64,000 nt of DNA, from assembly GCA_950295325.1 (NCBI GenBank), contig OX485804.1:14508001-14572000 (forward strand). The letters are read 5' to 3'. Source of the stretch: Polytrichum commune. Its lineage: Eukaryota > Streptophyta > Polytrichopsida > Polytrichales > Polytrichaceae. This document shows positions 1 to 13,599 of this stretch, piece after piece. The stretch's first letter is position 1, and every line of letters begins with the position of its first letter. The notes beneath the pieces are model-generated. The model saw only the letters and a program-made list of their open reading frames with translations, had not been told where the DNA came from and made no database searches. The position numbers were made by a program, and so were the translations under genes.

Positions 1-3000
1 CATTACATAAGGCAACCAAAAATTGGTTGTTTGGTGGTTTTTTTTTAACCTTCATGAGAACACATCCAAAACCCACTTTTATCTAGAATCTAGTTGATCA
101 ACAACAAACATGTAGAGTCACTGGAAGGTCCGTAAGTGGGTACCCTTTGCCAAACAATTGCGTATGATGGTACCCCATGTTGTAAAGGGACTTGGGAGAA
201 AGGTATGCCCTATATATTAACATAGTGGGAGGATAGAGTCTACAATCTATAACGTGGAAGGAGCCCATTCTAGAGAAGGGATGGGCCGCGCGACCCACAT
301 GAGGTAGGTATTTGGGTAAGACTAGCCATACAACCCTCTGCCTACAATAAAATTGGCAAGAGGTAGATTTGGAAGGCATAAACAAAGGTGTTATTTGTGT
401 TTTTAGTCAACATTTCAAACCTATCACGTGGAATGTATCTACAACACATATTTTGCATACTTCATTTTGGCAAATTGCTAGGTCTATGTAAAAATAGGCC
501 TTTGTAATTAAGATTGTTGAATGTGAGACAAATTGCAAGGTCTCAATGAATGATGGGATGACCGCATCTCTGGTTGGAATTTTATGTGCAAATTCCTAAC
601 CATGCATATAGATGGAATATTTGAGACTAGCAATCAAAACGCAACCCATCTGCACCCGGGCATCCAAAACATATACCCCCACTAACGAGTACATACCCAA
701 TGCCTACACAATGATGGCAGTGAGCGTCGAAGGTGGGCATGTGTGTTAAAATACAAACCACAATTAAAATTAACCCATCGTCACCCACTGTGCAGTCAAA
801 ATGATAGTGAAAATGGCGGCACTACACTAAATATTTGTAATCAGTGTCACTTACTATTTGGAGTTACACAACCCCATACCTTCTTACCATTGATGTAAAA
901 TTTAACCAAGTAAAGATGTTGATGTTTTATAATGTCCAAACAATCAATTTGACCTTTATTGGGAACAAAATGAGCTACACAATAAATTGTTCTAGCATTG
1001 TGTAATTCCAAAAAGTAACTAACACCAAATACAGTGTTTAGCATAGTCAAAACAACATTGAACTCGTAGGCAATTGCCAACACATGCCAAGGTTTAGTTG
1101 GACATGATTTCTTCTAATGACATGACACCTCATGTGAATGGTAGGAGAACGAGATGTGGTCGGTGATAAGTAGCTTGAAAACTAAGTAGGGACCACCAAT
1201 GCAAGTTGATCTATACTCCAATCCATGAAGGTTGCACGTTTTGTAGATATATGATGCCAATCTAAGCTTTTAAATATGAGTTGCATGGCTTAGGATTCGT
1301 CACAACCATGATGCAACCATGTTAAAGGCATTCGGTTAAAAACCGATCTCCTTATACAGTTATGGGAGCCAACTGCCACAAATTATTGGGCCGAGTTGCA
1401 CATCCTCGAACATGACACAAGGCTTTTAATGAGACACTCCTAAGCTCAATTTGTATTACGCTCTCAAAGTCTTCATATAAAAGTTAGGCAAGAACAATAC
1501 ACCCATAAACGTACTTCCTTGTTGGAAACTTACCTATAGTAGAAGCGCCCATTCTCAATTAGGATCACATTGGCAATCTACAGGGTACCGTAATTTCAAT
1601 CCAAGTTGGGACTCAATTTCGATTAGGCCGGAATCAATAACGCCACAACACATGTCTTGATTTTGAGTGCTAAAGTGAGGAGAAATGAGCGGTTTAAATG
1701 AACAATTATGGTAGATTCTAGATATTGATAATATATTGATAATTCCACAGTATTTTCAATTTAAGGATATAAAAGTATCATAAAATGTATACTCCTCCTA
1801 ATTTCTATCTTCCTGCATGGAAAAAATATCTTTGCACCATCTTAGACTTCTCCACATTTGGCACAAAATCTCTTAAGTGATCGGTTATGGGTGCCTCTAC
1901 TCTACTCACTAAGTAGGCGTAATATAAAGCGACGAGATTATTGAAAGTGCCAGATGTGGTGGTTTCATTGATCGGAATGCTGAGCAATCCCACGTGCCGG
2001 AGACGCAAAATTATTCACCTTAGCATGCAATTTACGAGAGGGGATGACATGTGTCAGTACGGGAGTCGTGAGCAAGTGAGGAATCAGTCCAGGTACACTT
2101 TTTGAAGCCCAGCCCCCACCCACTGACATTCTGGCTGACACCTGGTCTTGTACGGCCCCGTGGTCTATCCGTATACGTACGATACGAGTACAATACACCG
2201 TATATATGACAGTATGCCTTTCTCCTGTATGTCCCTTGCCCCTTGATTCAAATGTTTTCTCAAATAAAGGCAAGCTTTTGACTTTGGTTCTTCCCAACAC
2301 CTCAGGGTTTTGACTTACCACCTCTCCTGAGGTAGCTCGGCCTTATTTGATTACGGTGTGCTGCTTGATACCCGATACTACTTGAACAGACCAGATTGAA
2401 GTTTTGTTGTGTCCAGAGATGTATCTTAAGAAGGCATGATTGATTTTAGAAAATTTTGAAGTTAATCTGGGATTGTTATGAATCCTATATGGTCATTGGT
2501 GGTGAGATATAAAAAAGATCAAATAGATCTTCCCACTTATGTTGACATGTACACCTTTATTACTTCAATTGGTTTGTTTTCATGTTCTCCAACTTTTACT
2601 AAATTGTGTTTATACAACAAAACTTGCGTTGCATTAGCAAATCTACAATGAAACATCAACAAAAATCGGACCTACCATGATGTAGTTATGGTTACCAGAA
2701 GTGTATAATTCTTGATTTATTAAGTGAACATATATGTCCTTCCATTTATGTTCACTATTGAGCGTGTTCAGTAGTTAATCATTTTAAAGTTTGAGCACAA
2801 ACTCTATTAAACATGTGTTTTAACAATGTTTGTTCTTCGTGATTGTCACCTAACCACGCACCAATTGAACATAGGTGTTTGATTAAGAAAAAAAAAATTA
2901 AAAAAAAACACACCGACATACCTTAGTAGGTGCGATTGGTGTACATTGCCTTGCAATAACTGTCTCTCATGAATTTTATTTAATGCTTTCATTAGAGCTA

Positions 3001-3400
3001 TCCATAAAGTCCCTCGATGAAAGACGAAATCGTGGGCTTGATCCTTCTTTAAGACAACATTCTATTAAGAGCTTGCAAGCTCATCATGTTTCGGAACCTA
3101 TTTTGAAAGCTGGGTACAAATTTTGAGACTTCCTCATTCCACCTCTCAAAATTTAAGACAACTTTAGGATCTAAAAAAGGGGATGTGCATGGGACCCGCC
3201 GTCCTAAATCCCAGATTGGTGATGCAAGGCTAGCTTGGCCCACCCATCTTAGTAGGACAAACTAGAAAAGCTGGATTTTTAATAACCCGACACCACTCCT
3301 TGTGAATGATAATTAAAGCATTATGAAAACTTGGGTGACTTTGTGTTAATTCTCATGAACTTGTCGTTTGGGACTTATTTAACCCATCGTTTCATGCACT
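1..3400. other. Repeat-rich intergenic DNA, no supported gene
   Basis: No reading frame here resembles a known protein or continues across plausible splice sites. The stretch is AT-rich and contains a MITE-like hairpin near 827-1040 and a copy of a dispersed repeat at about 2560-3420. A CpG-containing patch at 2130-2210 has no recognisable coding content. Confidence 0.6.
827..1040. mobile_element. MITE-like hairpin element (family 1 copy)
   Basis: The two ends are imperfect inverted repeats: the left end carries CAGTGTCACTTACTATTTGG and the right end is its diverged complement around AAGTAACTAACACCAAATAC. Related hairpins of similar size occur at about 12575-12789, 51258-51461 and 58022-58225. 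No coding capacity is visible, and I could not fix a target-site duplication, so the superfamily is open. Confidence 0.5.
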
Positions 3401-3420
3401 TCACTTTATGAACAACTCTA
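2560..3420. repeat. Dispersed repeat family A, copy 1
   Basis: Bases 2560-2890 match about 13600-13925, and bases 3010-3420 match about 15030-15440, both in direct orientation. Shared landmarks include TTGCGTTGCATTAGCAAAT / TTGTGTTGCATTAGCAAAT and a segment with GGGACCCGCYGTCCTAAATC. The two halves are nearly adjacent here but about 1.1 kb apart in the second copy. The 3' half also occurs as a tandem pair near 61.5-62.0 kb. No terminal repeats or protein were recognised. Confidence 0.7.
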
Positions 3421-3423
3421 TTG

Positions 3424-3495
3424 CCTACCTACATAGTCTGGTCAGACCGTATATTACTACATACCTACGTAGACTGGTCAGATCGTATCTTAATA
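3424..3495. repeat. Two-copy direct repeat upstream of FatA
   Basis: Two units of about 36-40 bp lie in tandem, each with CTAC[AG]TAG[AT]CTGGTCAGA[CT]CGTAT. The core GGTCAGACC is near-palindromic. It sits about 550 bp upstream of the FatA start codon, in a GC-richer block that could be the promoter. A regulatory role is inference only. Confidence 0.45.
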
Positions 3496-4034
3496 CGGTA
3501 GACCACGGTACAGGAGCCCGGTCATACGTAAACCCCATGGGCTTACGTGTCGACACGTCGTCGACTCCGACATCGCGGAACCCATAGTGGAACGAACCCA
3601 ACGCAAACCATAGCAAGGGGGCCCGAGCCTCCTTGAAGGTTCCGCGAAGTATTGACGTCGGCCGGGTGAATTCCGCCGTTCGTTCCCTTTCCCTTGCTTT
3701 GGCGACCAATTAACAAGGCGTTTGCATTTTCATCAACTTGCAGCCTCTGCTTTTGCATGTGTTGCGGGCGATTCTTGGTGTTTCCGCCGCCCCCCTCTCC
3801 TCGATTCCTTCACTGCTAGATTAAGTTAACTTAGAGCTCCTTGTGCCATTCTTCTCGTGGCAGAGAAGACAGGAGAGGATCGGATCCACCCCCTCGCGCG
3901 TGGTATGGCTGGTGGAGAGAGATGGACGTCGGTGTGAGTAGAGGCTCGGAGGGTTGCCGCTGAATAAGTTGAGAGATTATTAGCATTCGTACTTGGAATT
4001 GATTTGAACGGGACCCGGGCAGACAGGTTTAGGA

Positions 4035-7000
4035 ATGGCGTCGATGTTGAGCAGGAAGCTTGCGACAAGAACAATAACAACAGGGGAGCTTGTGTCGAGA
4101 AGTGAGCAAGCTCGCTCGTGGTGTTGTGGGGGCGGGAACACATCGCAGCTTGCATGGCGAAACAAGGTCGACATTCGCCTTTGCCGGGTTAGCAGTAGGG
4201 GCGTGGTTGTAGTAGCGAGGCAAGGTGAAGCGAGGTCGACCAATGGGGCAGCAATATCATCAGCTGTGCAGGAAAGGGTGGGAAGTTCGGGTAACGGAGC
4301 TTTTCAATGCTGGCCTGAAGTTTTGGACGATGAAGTGATCGATTCTCCTTCTACTAACAATTGCAGTAACAGCGGTGACGATGATGAGGATATGTCTGTA
4401 TGCGATGTGCAACCGGTGAAGAAGGGTGAACTCATCGACCAGCTTCTGTATAGAGAGAAATTCATCATCCGATGTTACGAGGTGGGAACCAATCGCACAG
4501 CGTCCATGGAGACGATGGCCAACCTCCTGCAGGTTTGAGTCCCCAAACCTTGGTGCGCTTTCGATGTTTTTAAGAAATGGAGGTATCTGTATACCGCGAC
4601 ACACTAGATTAGTTTTCACCCGAGGTCTTCTTAAACCCTACTTCGATGTTTGTTGATTCTAACCCAGTCCTTAGTGCGCACCGTGCAATGAACTGATGAG
4701 CGTCGGAGGCTTTAGTCTTCCTTGAAGGCAGGCGGTCAACAATTTCGTACTGTCGACTGGTAAATCTATTCTGACGATGCCACGTCGACTTTCTCACAGG
4801 TTGAAGTCAATGGTTTTGTGACACTTAGGATTTCATCAGTACCGAACATGCCATGGGTTCTAAGTTATGTATAAATGCCCGAAGGATCGAATGTCGTTCA
4901 CGAGTGTAAGGGTTCTCAAACTCTCCGTCAACCGTGACACAATGTTCAGATTTAGCAATTGATGGATACGTATTTGGATGCCACGTCGACTTTCTCACGG
5001 GTTTAATTCATTGGTGTTGTGACACGTATAAATTCATTAGTGTCGAACATGTCATGGTACTAGGGTAGGTATAGTTGCCCGAAGGATGGAATGCCGTTGA
5101 CGAGTGTAGAGGTTCTCAAACTCTCCGTCACAGTGACATGACGTCGTTGGGGTTTAGCAATAATGGATACATATTAATGTATCTCGAAGATGTCGAGAGA
5201 TGCATCATCTTCTTCAGTGAGTAGTGGACATCTTAAAAACTTGGGACTTTTCTGTTTACTCATTAGCTGTGATCTCAAGAGGTGGTTCTAAAGAATAAAT
5301 GTTCATGGACTCAGCATGACTGCCTCTGTGAGTACGCAATTGTAGTTGTGTAGATGTCTTTTGTGCTTTTCGTTCCCTTTTGATTTAAAAAAATAGAGTG
5401 GTTTTATCCAAGCTTTGGTTTTTCTTACTTCAGGGTTTTGTCTCGTCTCGCATAGTTTCCTTGTGTCAAAATTGAGGACTTAGTACACACGCTATTATAC
5501 AACAATTTGCTAGAATCCGTTGGGTCAAATAAACTATCTCTCATGATTCCTATGTTATGGGTCACTGGTAAACTTCACCTGCGAGTGTCTTTAAAACGTC
5601 GGTGTGACAAGGACATAATATACCCAGATCAAACCTATTCATATCTTCACACAAGATCACAAGGACGGTGGTGAGGAACATTGAATCCACTAAAAGAGTT
5701 GTACATTGCTCTATATATTTGCAAAATCATAGAAGTTGTCAAACACCCTTATGTTGCCCCCCACCTCCCCACCCCAAAGAAATACCTAGTCAGACAGCAT
5801 CAACAGGATCAAATTACCATCATATTTTCTAACATGAGCACATTATTTTGTCGTGTCAATACAGGAAGTGGCGTGCAACCATGCTCAGAGCGTAGGTTTC
5901 TCCACAGATGGTTTTGCAACAACACCACTAATGAGGAAATTACACCTTATTTGGGTCACCACGCGAATGCACATTCAGATAGAGAAATATCCCGTTTGGT
6001 GAGCAACAAACTCATCATCCCGTTCGCAACTTTGTCGTGTAATTACCGATGTGCGGTCGTAACTCGAAGAAAGTGTTCTATATTGTACATATATATATGT
6101 ATAACCAGGTTGTGTGTAGGATCTTAAACGTGTGTTATCTTTTGGCAGTTGGAGTGGGTTTGGAGAGATAGAATACAACCGTCCACGCTCTTTGAGATGC
6201 TAATAATAGTTTTTTATTTAAATTATAGGGGTGATACTGTTGAGATTGACACATGGTACCAAGGCGAGGGGCGTATTGAGACCCGTCGAGATTGGATAAT
6301 TAGGGATGACAAAACTGGCGATACAATTGGAAGGGCTACCAGGTATCTTACTACCCTTCCATTGCTCACATAAAAACCGCGGCAATCTCTTGTATTGTAT
6401 TTTCAAGGCCGGGTTACTAGGTTAGATTTTGGGCCATAAGGGTTACCTAGTAAGATCCAAGGAAGCATTAAAACAGACTACAAAACATCCACACACCTAT
6501 TTTTCTTTGCTGGCGCCACGCATTTGAATCATCCATCCTTCAAGAACACCGAATAGAAATACTTTCAGTGTTTACCCAGAGACTTCCCCCAAACGGAGCA
6601 CCTCTTTCTTTCTCACCTAAATCTGCTTTTGGTAGTTAGTCGTTTTATTTCTATTTTTGTAGACAGGAATTTCTTTTGTGTTGTTCACAGTTAGTAATCT
6701 TTGTCAACCATTACTTTGTGCTGGAGTGTCCCCTATAGAACCCCATCAAAGATAAGTTTCAATTACTATTTGAGAAGGCAGTATTACGGAGTCTCAAGTC
6801 TTCAAATTCGACCATCGAGTTGATATTAGCCTCTACCTCACGGAGGCCACTGCACTCCGCCACTCTAGCGAAGGGAATTAGCCGGTGTGACACCACCCTG
6901 ATGTATCTTAGTCCCATAAGCCTTTCAGCTTCTCGGACTCTAAAAATAGTTTTTATTTCATTCTTTATGAAACCCCAATCTCTTTTTAGCAGGTTTTATG

Positions 7001-8638
7001 TAGTCAAAATAACTAATTCAAGTCGTTGGGTCTCCGTATGCTTGCAGCACCTGGGTGATGATGAACATGGACACTAGAAGGTTGGCTAGAATACCCGACG
7101 ATGTGAGAGAGGAATATATGCCTTTTGTGCCACAACCTGCAAGGTATCATTTCCTTCTCCTTGTAATGGATGATTTCAAAGGGAGGACAATAAGCTTCGA
7201 TTAATTCATGGCATGAAATTGTAGAGATATTTCATTCTTTGTGGTGGAAAAACTCACTCTGCAATTGGTGTTGTGCAGGTGGGCATTTGACCATTCTCAG
7301 AAGAACAGCAGCCTCACTAAGATTACCAAACCAGACTCGGCTGACTTTGTTCGGCCTAACCTTTTTGTAAGTACCTGAGAATTTGCTGTTCTTCTTCAAT
7401 AAACACCCCCGAAGAATGTCATTGGGTAGTTGGTATTGACTAGATATCCAAGCTACCCGTCTGTTGTGCATGCAACAACAATAAAAACATCCATTTCATG
7501 TAATTTGGGGAGGAAAACCCATCGCATGGATGAATTTGCATCATCTTGTCACCAGGCTGTGTGCCAGCTGCTTGTGATATTGTTAAATTTATATTATAGA
7601 ATATGTCCTGGATATAAATTTATTAGGAAACACGTAGTGAGGACTGAGGAATGTAAGCCTCACTTTAGGAAATTAGAAAATGGTGAAATGTTGAAGGTGT
7701 TGCATGTTGTCTCACGCAGCCGCGAAGGAATGACTTGGACATGAATCAACATGTGAACAATGTGACTTACATTGGCTGGATGCTTGAGGTACACGATCCT
7801 TCAATCCACATGTACTTTTTCATAACATTATAGCTATCTAATACCATTTTTCAGTATTAATAAAATCATTATTAAAAAGAAAAAAAACTCTTAAGGAAGA
7901 GAGTTTTGTGGCACAAGCACATGTGCTTGAGCCCAATGTTGAGTTTGAGTCATCGAAGCACCCCTGGAATAGACATCGCCCTCTTCCATGTGGCCGAGAT
8001 GACATCCTCCTCCATTAAGTCGAGTTGATGTCACCTCCTTATTCAATCAAAGTTATAAAAAAAGTTTGTGGTTTAGGCTGCATGTAGAATTCTGGAAAGT
8101 GGCTTTACTTTCTACATGAATTCATTCCCACCCCTAAAACCCACTTGGAGGGTCCAAATAACCCTAATTCGCATGGTTATTCAAGGTTAACTGTAGTATC
8201 TCTGATATGCAAATTTTTAGCAGGGCAAGATTTGAGTGCCCTTGAATTTTTCAGATTTCTCTTAATCATCAACCCACTAATCTCGTGATTGTTTTACTCC
8301 AGGGTATCCCGCTCGAAGTTTCAAGCACACATGAACTAACACAAATCACTTTGGACTACAAGCGCGAATGCCAGGCAGACGATGTGGTGGAGTCCTTGGT
8401 GTCTCCCGAGAATTCAGAGACTGCTGATGTGGTCCGTTCCCTCTTGAATTTCAAGAACAAAGATGTCAACACCAATGGCAAGGTCAACGGCACCCATGCA
8501 CCTTCTTTAAGCTCACCAAATTCCGGCCACCCGCCTTTGTTGTTTTTGCATGTGTTAAGACTCGCAGAGAGTGGCAAGGATATCAACTTAGGCAGGACAG
8601 AATGGAGGAGGAAGCCCACCTTGCAAACACATTTTTAG
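4035..8638 (+). CDS. FATA: Acyl-ACP thioesterase, FatA type (plastid)
   Basis: Seven exons join in frame: 4035-4532, 5865-5998, 6229-6342, 7048-7143, 7279-7366, 7720-7788, 8303-8638 (444 residues; every intron GT-AG). FatA releases oleate and other long-chain acids from acyl carrier protein in the plastid stroma, ending de novo fatty acid synthesis. Exon 1 encodes a long basic, Ser-rich N-terminus fitting a transit peptide, then REKFIIRCYEVGTNRTAS. The exon 2 start, EVACNHAQSVGF, is a FatA hallmark. The DxNxH catalytic motif (D317, N319, H321 in LDMNQHVNN) and E355-C356 (YKRECQ) are present, with the same 38-residue D-to-E spacing as in characterised plant thioesterases. The N-terminus is longer than in Arabidopsis FatA. 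Start chosen as the first ATG of the open exon-1 frame. No disruption seen. FatA rather than FatB is judged from the hallmark motifs. Confidence 0.93.
4776..5175 (+). repeat. Tandem duplication in FatA intron 1
   Basis: Two direct units of about 200 bp begin at 4776 and 4977, each with GATGCCACGTCGACTTTCTC. Both also share a segment with TGCCCGAAGGAT and GGTTCTCAAACTCTCCGTCA. They lie wholly within intron 1 (4533-5864) and are diverged by point changes and small indels. No coding content is evident. Confidence 0.85.
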
Positions 8639-8639
8639 A

Positions 8640-9440
8640 GCTACACCCACCAACACTCGACACGTCAATAGAGAATATTATACATTTGTACATAACGATT
8701 CAGAACGAGAAGGTCGGCCCATTTGAGGAGTGGTATGGTGCTACCTCGGCACCGTTTTTACACACGGGTTAATCGATCTTTTCAACATGATGTGGCATTT
8801 TTTTCTTTACATTAAGAGTTTTCTCACAATGTTGAAGGTTGTGCACTCGCCAAATCTTTGTAGGGAACATCATGCGTGGTGGATGTTTTTGGTAGTTTTT
8901 GGTGTTGTTTCGTTTTGTTTTTGGTCTTTTCAAGTCTGTTTTACGGGGGGCATCTTTGTGGTTTGGGTGGTGAACTAGGGTATTACCTCTATTCTCGAGA
9001 GTTGTAGGTAAGTTGCTCAGACAAAGCACCCCACCACGGCAGTAACAATGTCAAAAGAAATAGTACACATTACAATCCCAAATGAAGGTAGGGATTGTAA
9101 AACGGTGCACACTTGTACACAAATGTGAGTTGTTCTTCTGAGACCAAAAGTTGTGAGATGTTTTCCTAGTGTTGTCAAATGGTTCATAAATTCTCAAACG
9201 AGAAAACTGTTTTTTTAAATGAGCTCCTGGAATGGTCAGCATATTGGACTGTGTTCAGGAAGGAGAAATATCCTCCAGTATTGTGGACCCAAGCAATGCT
9301 GGCATGTTGCATGATCACTTGGACTTTGTCAAGTCCAATGAAAGCTGGCCAATACCAACATGGGAATCATTACTCAATTCCAAGACTGTGATATAAAAGG
9401 CACGGTAAACAGTCACATAACTATTTCAGTCTGTAAGTAC
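8640..9440. other. FatA 3' flank; no supported gene
   Basis: This stretch probably includes the FatA 3' UTR. A short open segment at 9270-9393 follows a possible splice acceptor, but I could not place it in any family. Confidence 0.4.
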
Positions 9441-9454
9441 ACCAGTATGAAGTA

Positions 9455-10015
9455 GGGGCTGCTTGTTAAGGTAGAGGGTGCTGTATCCCACACACCACCC
9501 AAAAGCCTCCTAATCCCCTACTGGGAACACACCTTATATCATCTGAATGGCTATGACGCAAAGTGGAGGCGGATTTGGGTGAAAAACGGGGTGGCTTCAA
9601 GAAAATGCAGGGTTGGTTTTGGGCAAAAGTGGGATTGGATTTGAGCAAGCATCGAAACGTAGTCAAGGATGGCTTACTTATCCCACATGCTAAAGTTGTA
9701 AGCATTTTTTTTTTTTAATTGGGTGGAAAGTTGGTTTTAGTGCGGGGGCAGTTTTGGGAGAATACAGGGTTGGTTTTGGGTGAAAAATGGGAGGGTTTTG
9801 GGCACATGTTGCGACAATTTTGGGAGTCGTTTGCAGTGGGATCACTAGGAGTCTAGGGATGGATCTAGGAAGCTAAGGGCAAGTGACTTCAAAATTTGTA
9901 GTATATTCATATGATCTACAATTTAATTTGCGTTTGCTTTCTAAGCCAATTTGCTAAGCCAATCATGCATACCACTAATCCAAACGGACCTCAAAAATGG
10001 GCTAAATTGCTACAA
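9455..10015. repeat. Dispersed repeat family B, uninterrupted copy
   Basis: This block aligns with about 55395-56691 in direct orientation. Shared landmarks include GGAAAGTTGGTTTTAGTGCG and CCAATCATGCA[CT]ACCACT. At 9950-9972 it reads through TTGCTAAGCCAATCATGC, exactly where the other copy carries a MITE, so it preserves the pre-insertion state. No protein is encoded. Confidence 0.8.
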
Positions 10016-10422
10016 ATGCACCTAAACATAAACATTCCTTAGAGCATTGAGACAAAGAACTTGAATCGGCTTGCAAATTCCTTATGACACTATGTGGGTA
10101 ATTTGAGCAAATATCAATTAGTTATGTTGTTGAATTGATCGGCTCCTCGTGTTACAGGTAGAAAGCATGGACAATATGTACATGAATTTGTAGCTCATGG
10201 CCCTCAATGCTTCATGAGAAGGGCACAACGAGCTACCCAACGAAGATCTACCTAACAAGTAACTCATAGACGATTTCCAACCAAACAAGACAACGCACGA
10301 TCCTCACTTGAATACAAAGCCTCACCCAAGCAACACTAGCCCAAGAAGAAATCACATTCAACGCACTCATCCTGCCTCAAGCAACCATACATGTTTCTTA
10401 CTCTATTGCATCTGGGCCATTG

Positions 10423-10439
10423 CCCCCCCCCCCCCCCCC
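10423..10439 (+). repeat. Poly-C tract (17 C)
   Basis: An uninterrupted run of 17 cytosines lies in a C-rich, repeat-like region. Its length is a likely sequencing or assembly uncertainty. Confidence 0.9.
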
Positions 10440-11100
10440 AATCTCTCTTCTACACTCTTGAAACATGCAATCTCAACATGTCCACCCCACCCCCCTCACA
10501 CCAACTTATATGAAAGGCCCAACACACCTAACCCTTAGCCTTACACCTCTAAGAACACCCACCTCCACTAAATATCACAAACCTTAACTCCACTAACCAA
10601 TCCAATTGCATTACTTCTGTTTTAGATACAGAGCCCCCCCCTATCTACATGTAGGTAACATTTCTGAACGTAGAATCGAATGGGGGTAAATCCATTCGAT
10701 CAACTCTAAAAAGAACAAGCCCTTAATGACATCGGCAGTAGACATGCCGAAGACATTTTAGTATATTTGTTATACAATGTGGAGCCGGAGATCGCCCCCA
10801 CTTAATGCCTCCATTATTCCAGGGTGCAATTTTTCACTCGGCTTGGTCATTGTAGCTGCTCAGGCAAGTGTCCAAACAGCACCGATACTTGTCTCACAAA
10901 CATAGCTTGGAAATGCTTCCTTCAACGTTGACATTAGCCACATCATTAGTTCACTCCCCAAGATCAAGAAGCATGTCTTCTTCTTCTTCTTTTTATCATT
11001 TGTCAAATCATCGAATATTTATACTTGGTCTTGGTGTGGGGGAATGCCATTGATCAAGGGACCCATGATTGGTAACCATGTGTTCAGGCGCTCGGGAGTT

Positions 11101-11600
11101 AGGGCCACTTCACACACGAGCCAAGAGCCGTGACCATGAAATTGTGAGAGTCCAAAAGAAAGTGTCCAAAGGCCGTCCCAACACACCCCCAAAATCATGT
11201 AGTGTGGTCACGGACCCTCAAGTGTAGTGTGAAGTCATATGTGACCGGGTTCTCAACCAAATGTTCTTTCAATGAATTTTATACTTGCGGGTTCTCACGC
11301 ATGATAAAATAGAATAAACCAATGGTTGTGAGCATTCAGAGTAAAATGGTCTCCCGATTTTGTGTTAGGCCTACCTCCAAGAGGTGGTTTTTGAAAATAG
11401 TTCGAGTGACCATGAAGCATGGTCCATTCGATGCCATGTAGAAATTCACATAGACTTTAAATCCATCTTGCATTCACATACTCCGTTGGTCCCTCAAGTG
11501 TAGTGTGAAGCAAACTTGGACCGGCTCTGCCTTTTCCACCAATGAGAGTGCTCGAAGTGCAATGGTCATGGGCTCTGAGTTTCATGTGTGAAGTGGCCCT
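11101..11600. mobile_element. MITE with terminal inverted repeats AGGGCCACTTCACAC
   Basis: The element begins AGGGCCACTTCACACA and ends TGTGTGAAGTGGCCCT, an exact inverted repeat of about 16 bp with further imperfect matches inward (GAGCC, TGACCAT). It is 500 bp long and non-coding. If the termini are GGGCC, the flanking triplets are TTA and TCA, a possibly decayed TWA duplication like that of PIF/Harbinger elements. That assignment is tentative. Confidence 0.7.
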
Positions 11601-12421
11601 CAATGTTTTAAGCACATATGATTGGCCTTGTCCGTCTGCTTCCACACATTTTGTTTTTAGAACTATTTATCAAAAAAGGTGCAAGGATTACATAAAATTT
11701 CTAGCAGCTAGATGATGGTCTCTTTAACAAAGAGAGACCAATTAATTAAGCAACTATGGTAAATTATAACTACTGGTTGGAAACTTTATAATACATAGTA
11801 TGAGTGCTTCCCATGAATGGGGAAACCCGAAATTAAAAGAGAATTATGCTCACCCGATACCTGGTCCCATAGAACGCAACCAAAGAGCTAAGTAATCTTA
11901 TGTAAGAACTGAGGAGTGTTGTGACCTACTTTAGTCAATCCATTTTGTACTTAAGAAATTCCTCCTTCATGCAAAGGATAGGTATTGAGGCATAGTGCCC
12001 TGGTCCCATACTATAAAGTGCAAGTTCCATGTCCTTTTTCTTTTTCTTTCCTATTGTTCAAATTTTGAAGAACAAAAATTTGCCGAAGATAAAAGGATTT
12101 TGCAAAGCAACGAGTATCCTTCAATGTGGAGAACATATGTACCAAACAATATGTGGCGTCTAAGTACATCTAATTTTTTTGTTGACAATTCAATTTGTCG
12201 TCATAAATTGAACATGCTTATTGTGTGTCTGAGGTTTTTACACCTTTATATAATGATTGAAGTGCTTAAACTTTATGGTGCACGTGGCCAAACTGTTAGA
12301 TATTACAAAGGAGGTGCATAAGTCTCCTACGTCTTAGTTAATATATTAGGGGGGAAAAAACTAACCGTTCTAACCTAAATGTCCAATATTCAAAACCCCC
12401 AAACATCTTAAAAACTACACT

Positions 12422-12501
12422 CATTATCCCAGCTAGTGTGTGTTACTATGCGGAGTTGTAGTGCGTAACTCCAAATAATAACATGCACTAATTGGGATAA
12501 T
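12422..12501. repeat. Short hairpin related to the MITE-like family
   Basis: The 80-bp block opens ATTATCCCAGCTAGTG and closes CACTAATTGGGATAAT, with inner arms GTTACTATGCGGAGTT and AACTCCAAATAATAAC. It can fold almost end to end. The same GGAGTTA arm appears in the element at 51258-51461. Confidence 0.6.
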
Positions 12502-12574
12502 CAGTGTAGTAACTTACATTGAAGGATCTACATCAGTTCCCATGCATAGACCAATTTTGCAGTGAATGTACACT

Positions 12575-12789
12575 ACACCATTTATGGTATTTAGTGTCTC
12601 TTACTATTCGGAGTTATGCCATGCTATAATTATTACAAATCTCAATTTTTACCAACAAAGATCAAAACGGTTGTCTGGTCACTAAAAAACATCAAAATCT
12701 TTGCTTGATAAGAAATTACACTAACAATAAAATGTTATAGCAATGCGTAATTGCGAACTATAAGTGATACTGAATACCATAAACGGTGT
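12575..12789. mobile_element. MITE-like hairpin element (family 1 copy)
   Basis: The left end contains ACACCATTTATGGTATTTAG and the right end is its near complement ATACCATAAACGGTGTA, with inner arms around TTACTATTCGGAGTTATG. The element is about 215 bp and non-coding. It is related to elements at 827-1040 and 58022-58225. Confidence 0.6.
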
Positions 12790-13599
12790 ACTTAGGTTGG
12801 CCCTTGGTGCTCGTGCATACTTCTGTTATCTATACATGCTATCTCATGCCAAGTGGTGGGCAACGGGCGGTGAGCTAATGGGAGAGGACTGCAATATTGG
12901 GCAATGGGCTAACACATGAGATGGAGAATGTTCCTTTGTTGTTGCTGGGTTGGGACAACACGAGTCAAGCTAGATTAATTTAAGGTTTAACGAGTGATTA
13001 GCATGTTGTATAGTTGGTTTAGGAAGTTTATAGTGTGGCCCATGTTTTATCTCCATGATACTTTGTACTAATCTTTCAATTTGGTCCATCCACATGACAA
13101 CCGAACATCATGCTAGATAGACAAATGACCATGTAGATTTGTGGAAAGATTGTCATGTGTTGATTGGTTCACTATCACATGTCACTCACTCAAGCAACCC
13201 AACGTGGCTTCAACTCTTGTCACCCATTATTCAAGGAAGCCCTCATGTGTCCACATCTCAACTAATCATATCCTAACAAGAGAACTAAATGTAGTTTATC
13301 ATGGTGCATCTTCTACCCTTGTTTTTGTGGTCCAATATAATAATTTTGTCATAACATAATGATCTTGGTCGATACAACATCATTTTTTTCTACCCACATT
13401 AACTTTCAATTCACATTGACAGGTGTACGAAATGTAGGTTGGATTGGGCCATCGTGATTCATTGCATCCGTGGTCCTCCCACAATCTCCCCACCATTATG
13501 AAATGATGGACAACATTGTGGTGATAGCTTCACCACCACCACCACCACCACCAACACTTTGTTTGTTGTATATTAGATCAATAGATTTTTTAAGGTACA

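Noticed and set aside
9270..9393. Short ORF after a possible acceptor reading EGEISSSIVDPSNAG, slightly like a receptor-kinase C-lobe
   Set aside because: There are no kinase motifs around it and no flanking exons. The similarity is too short to support a call.
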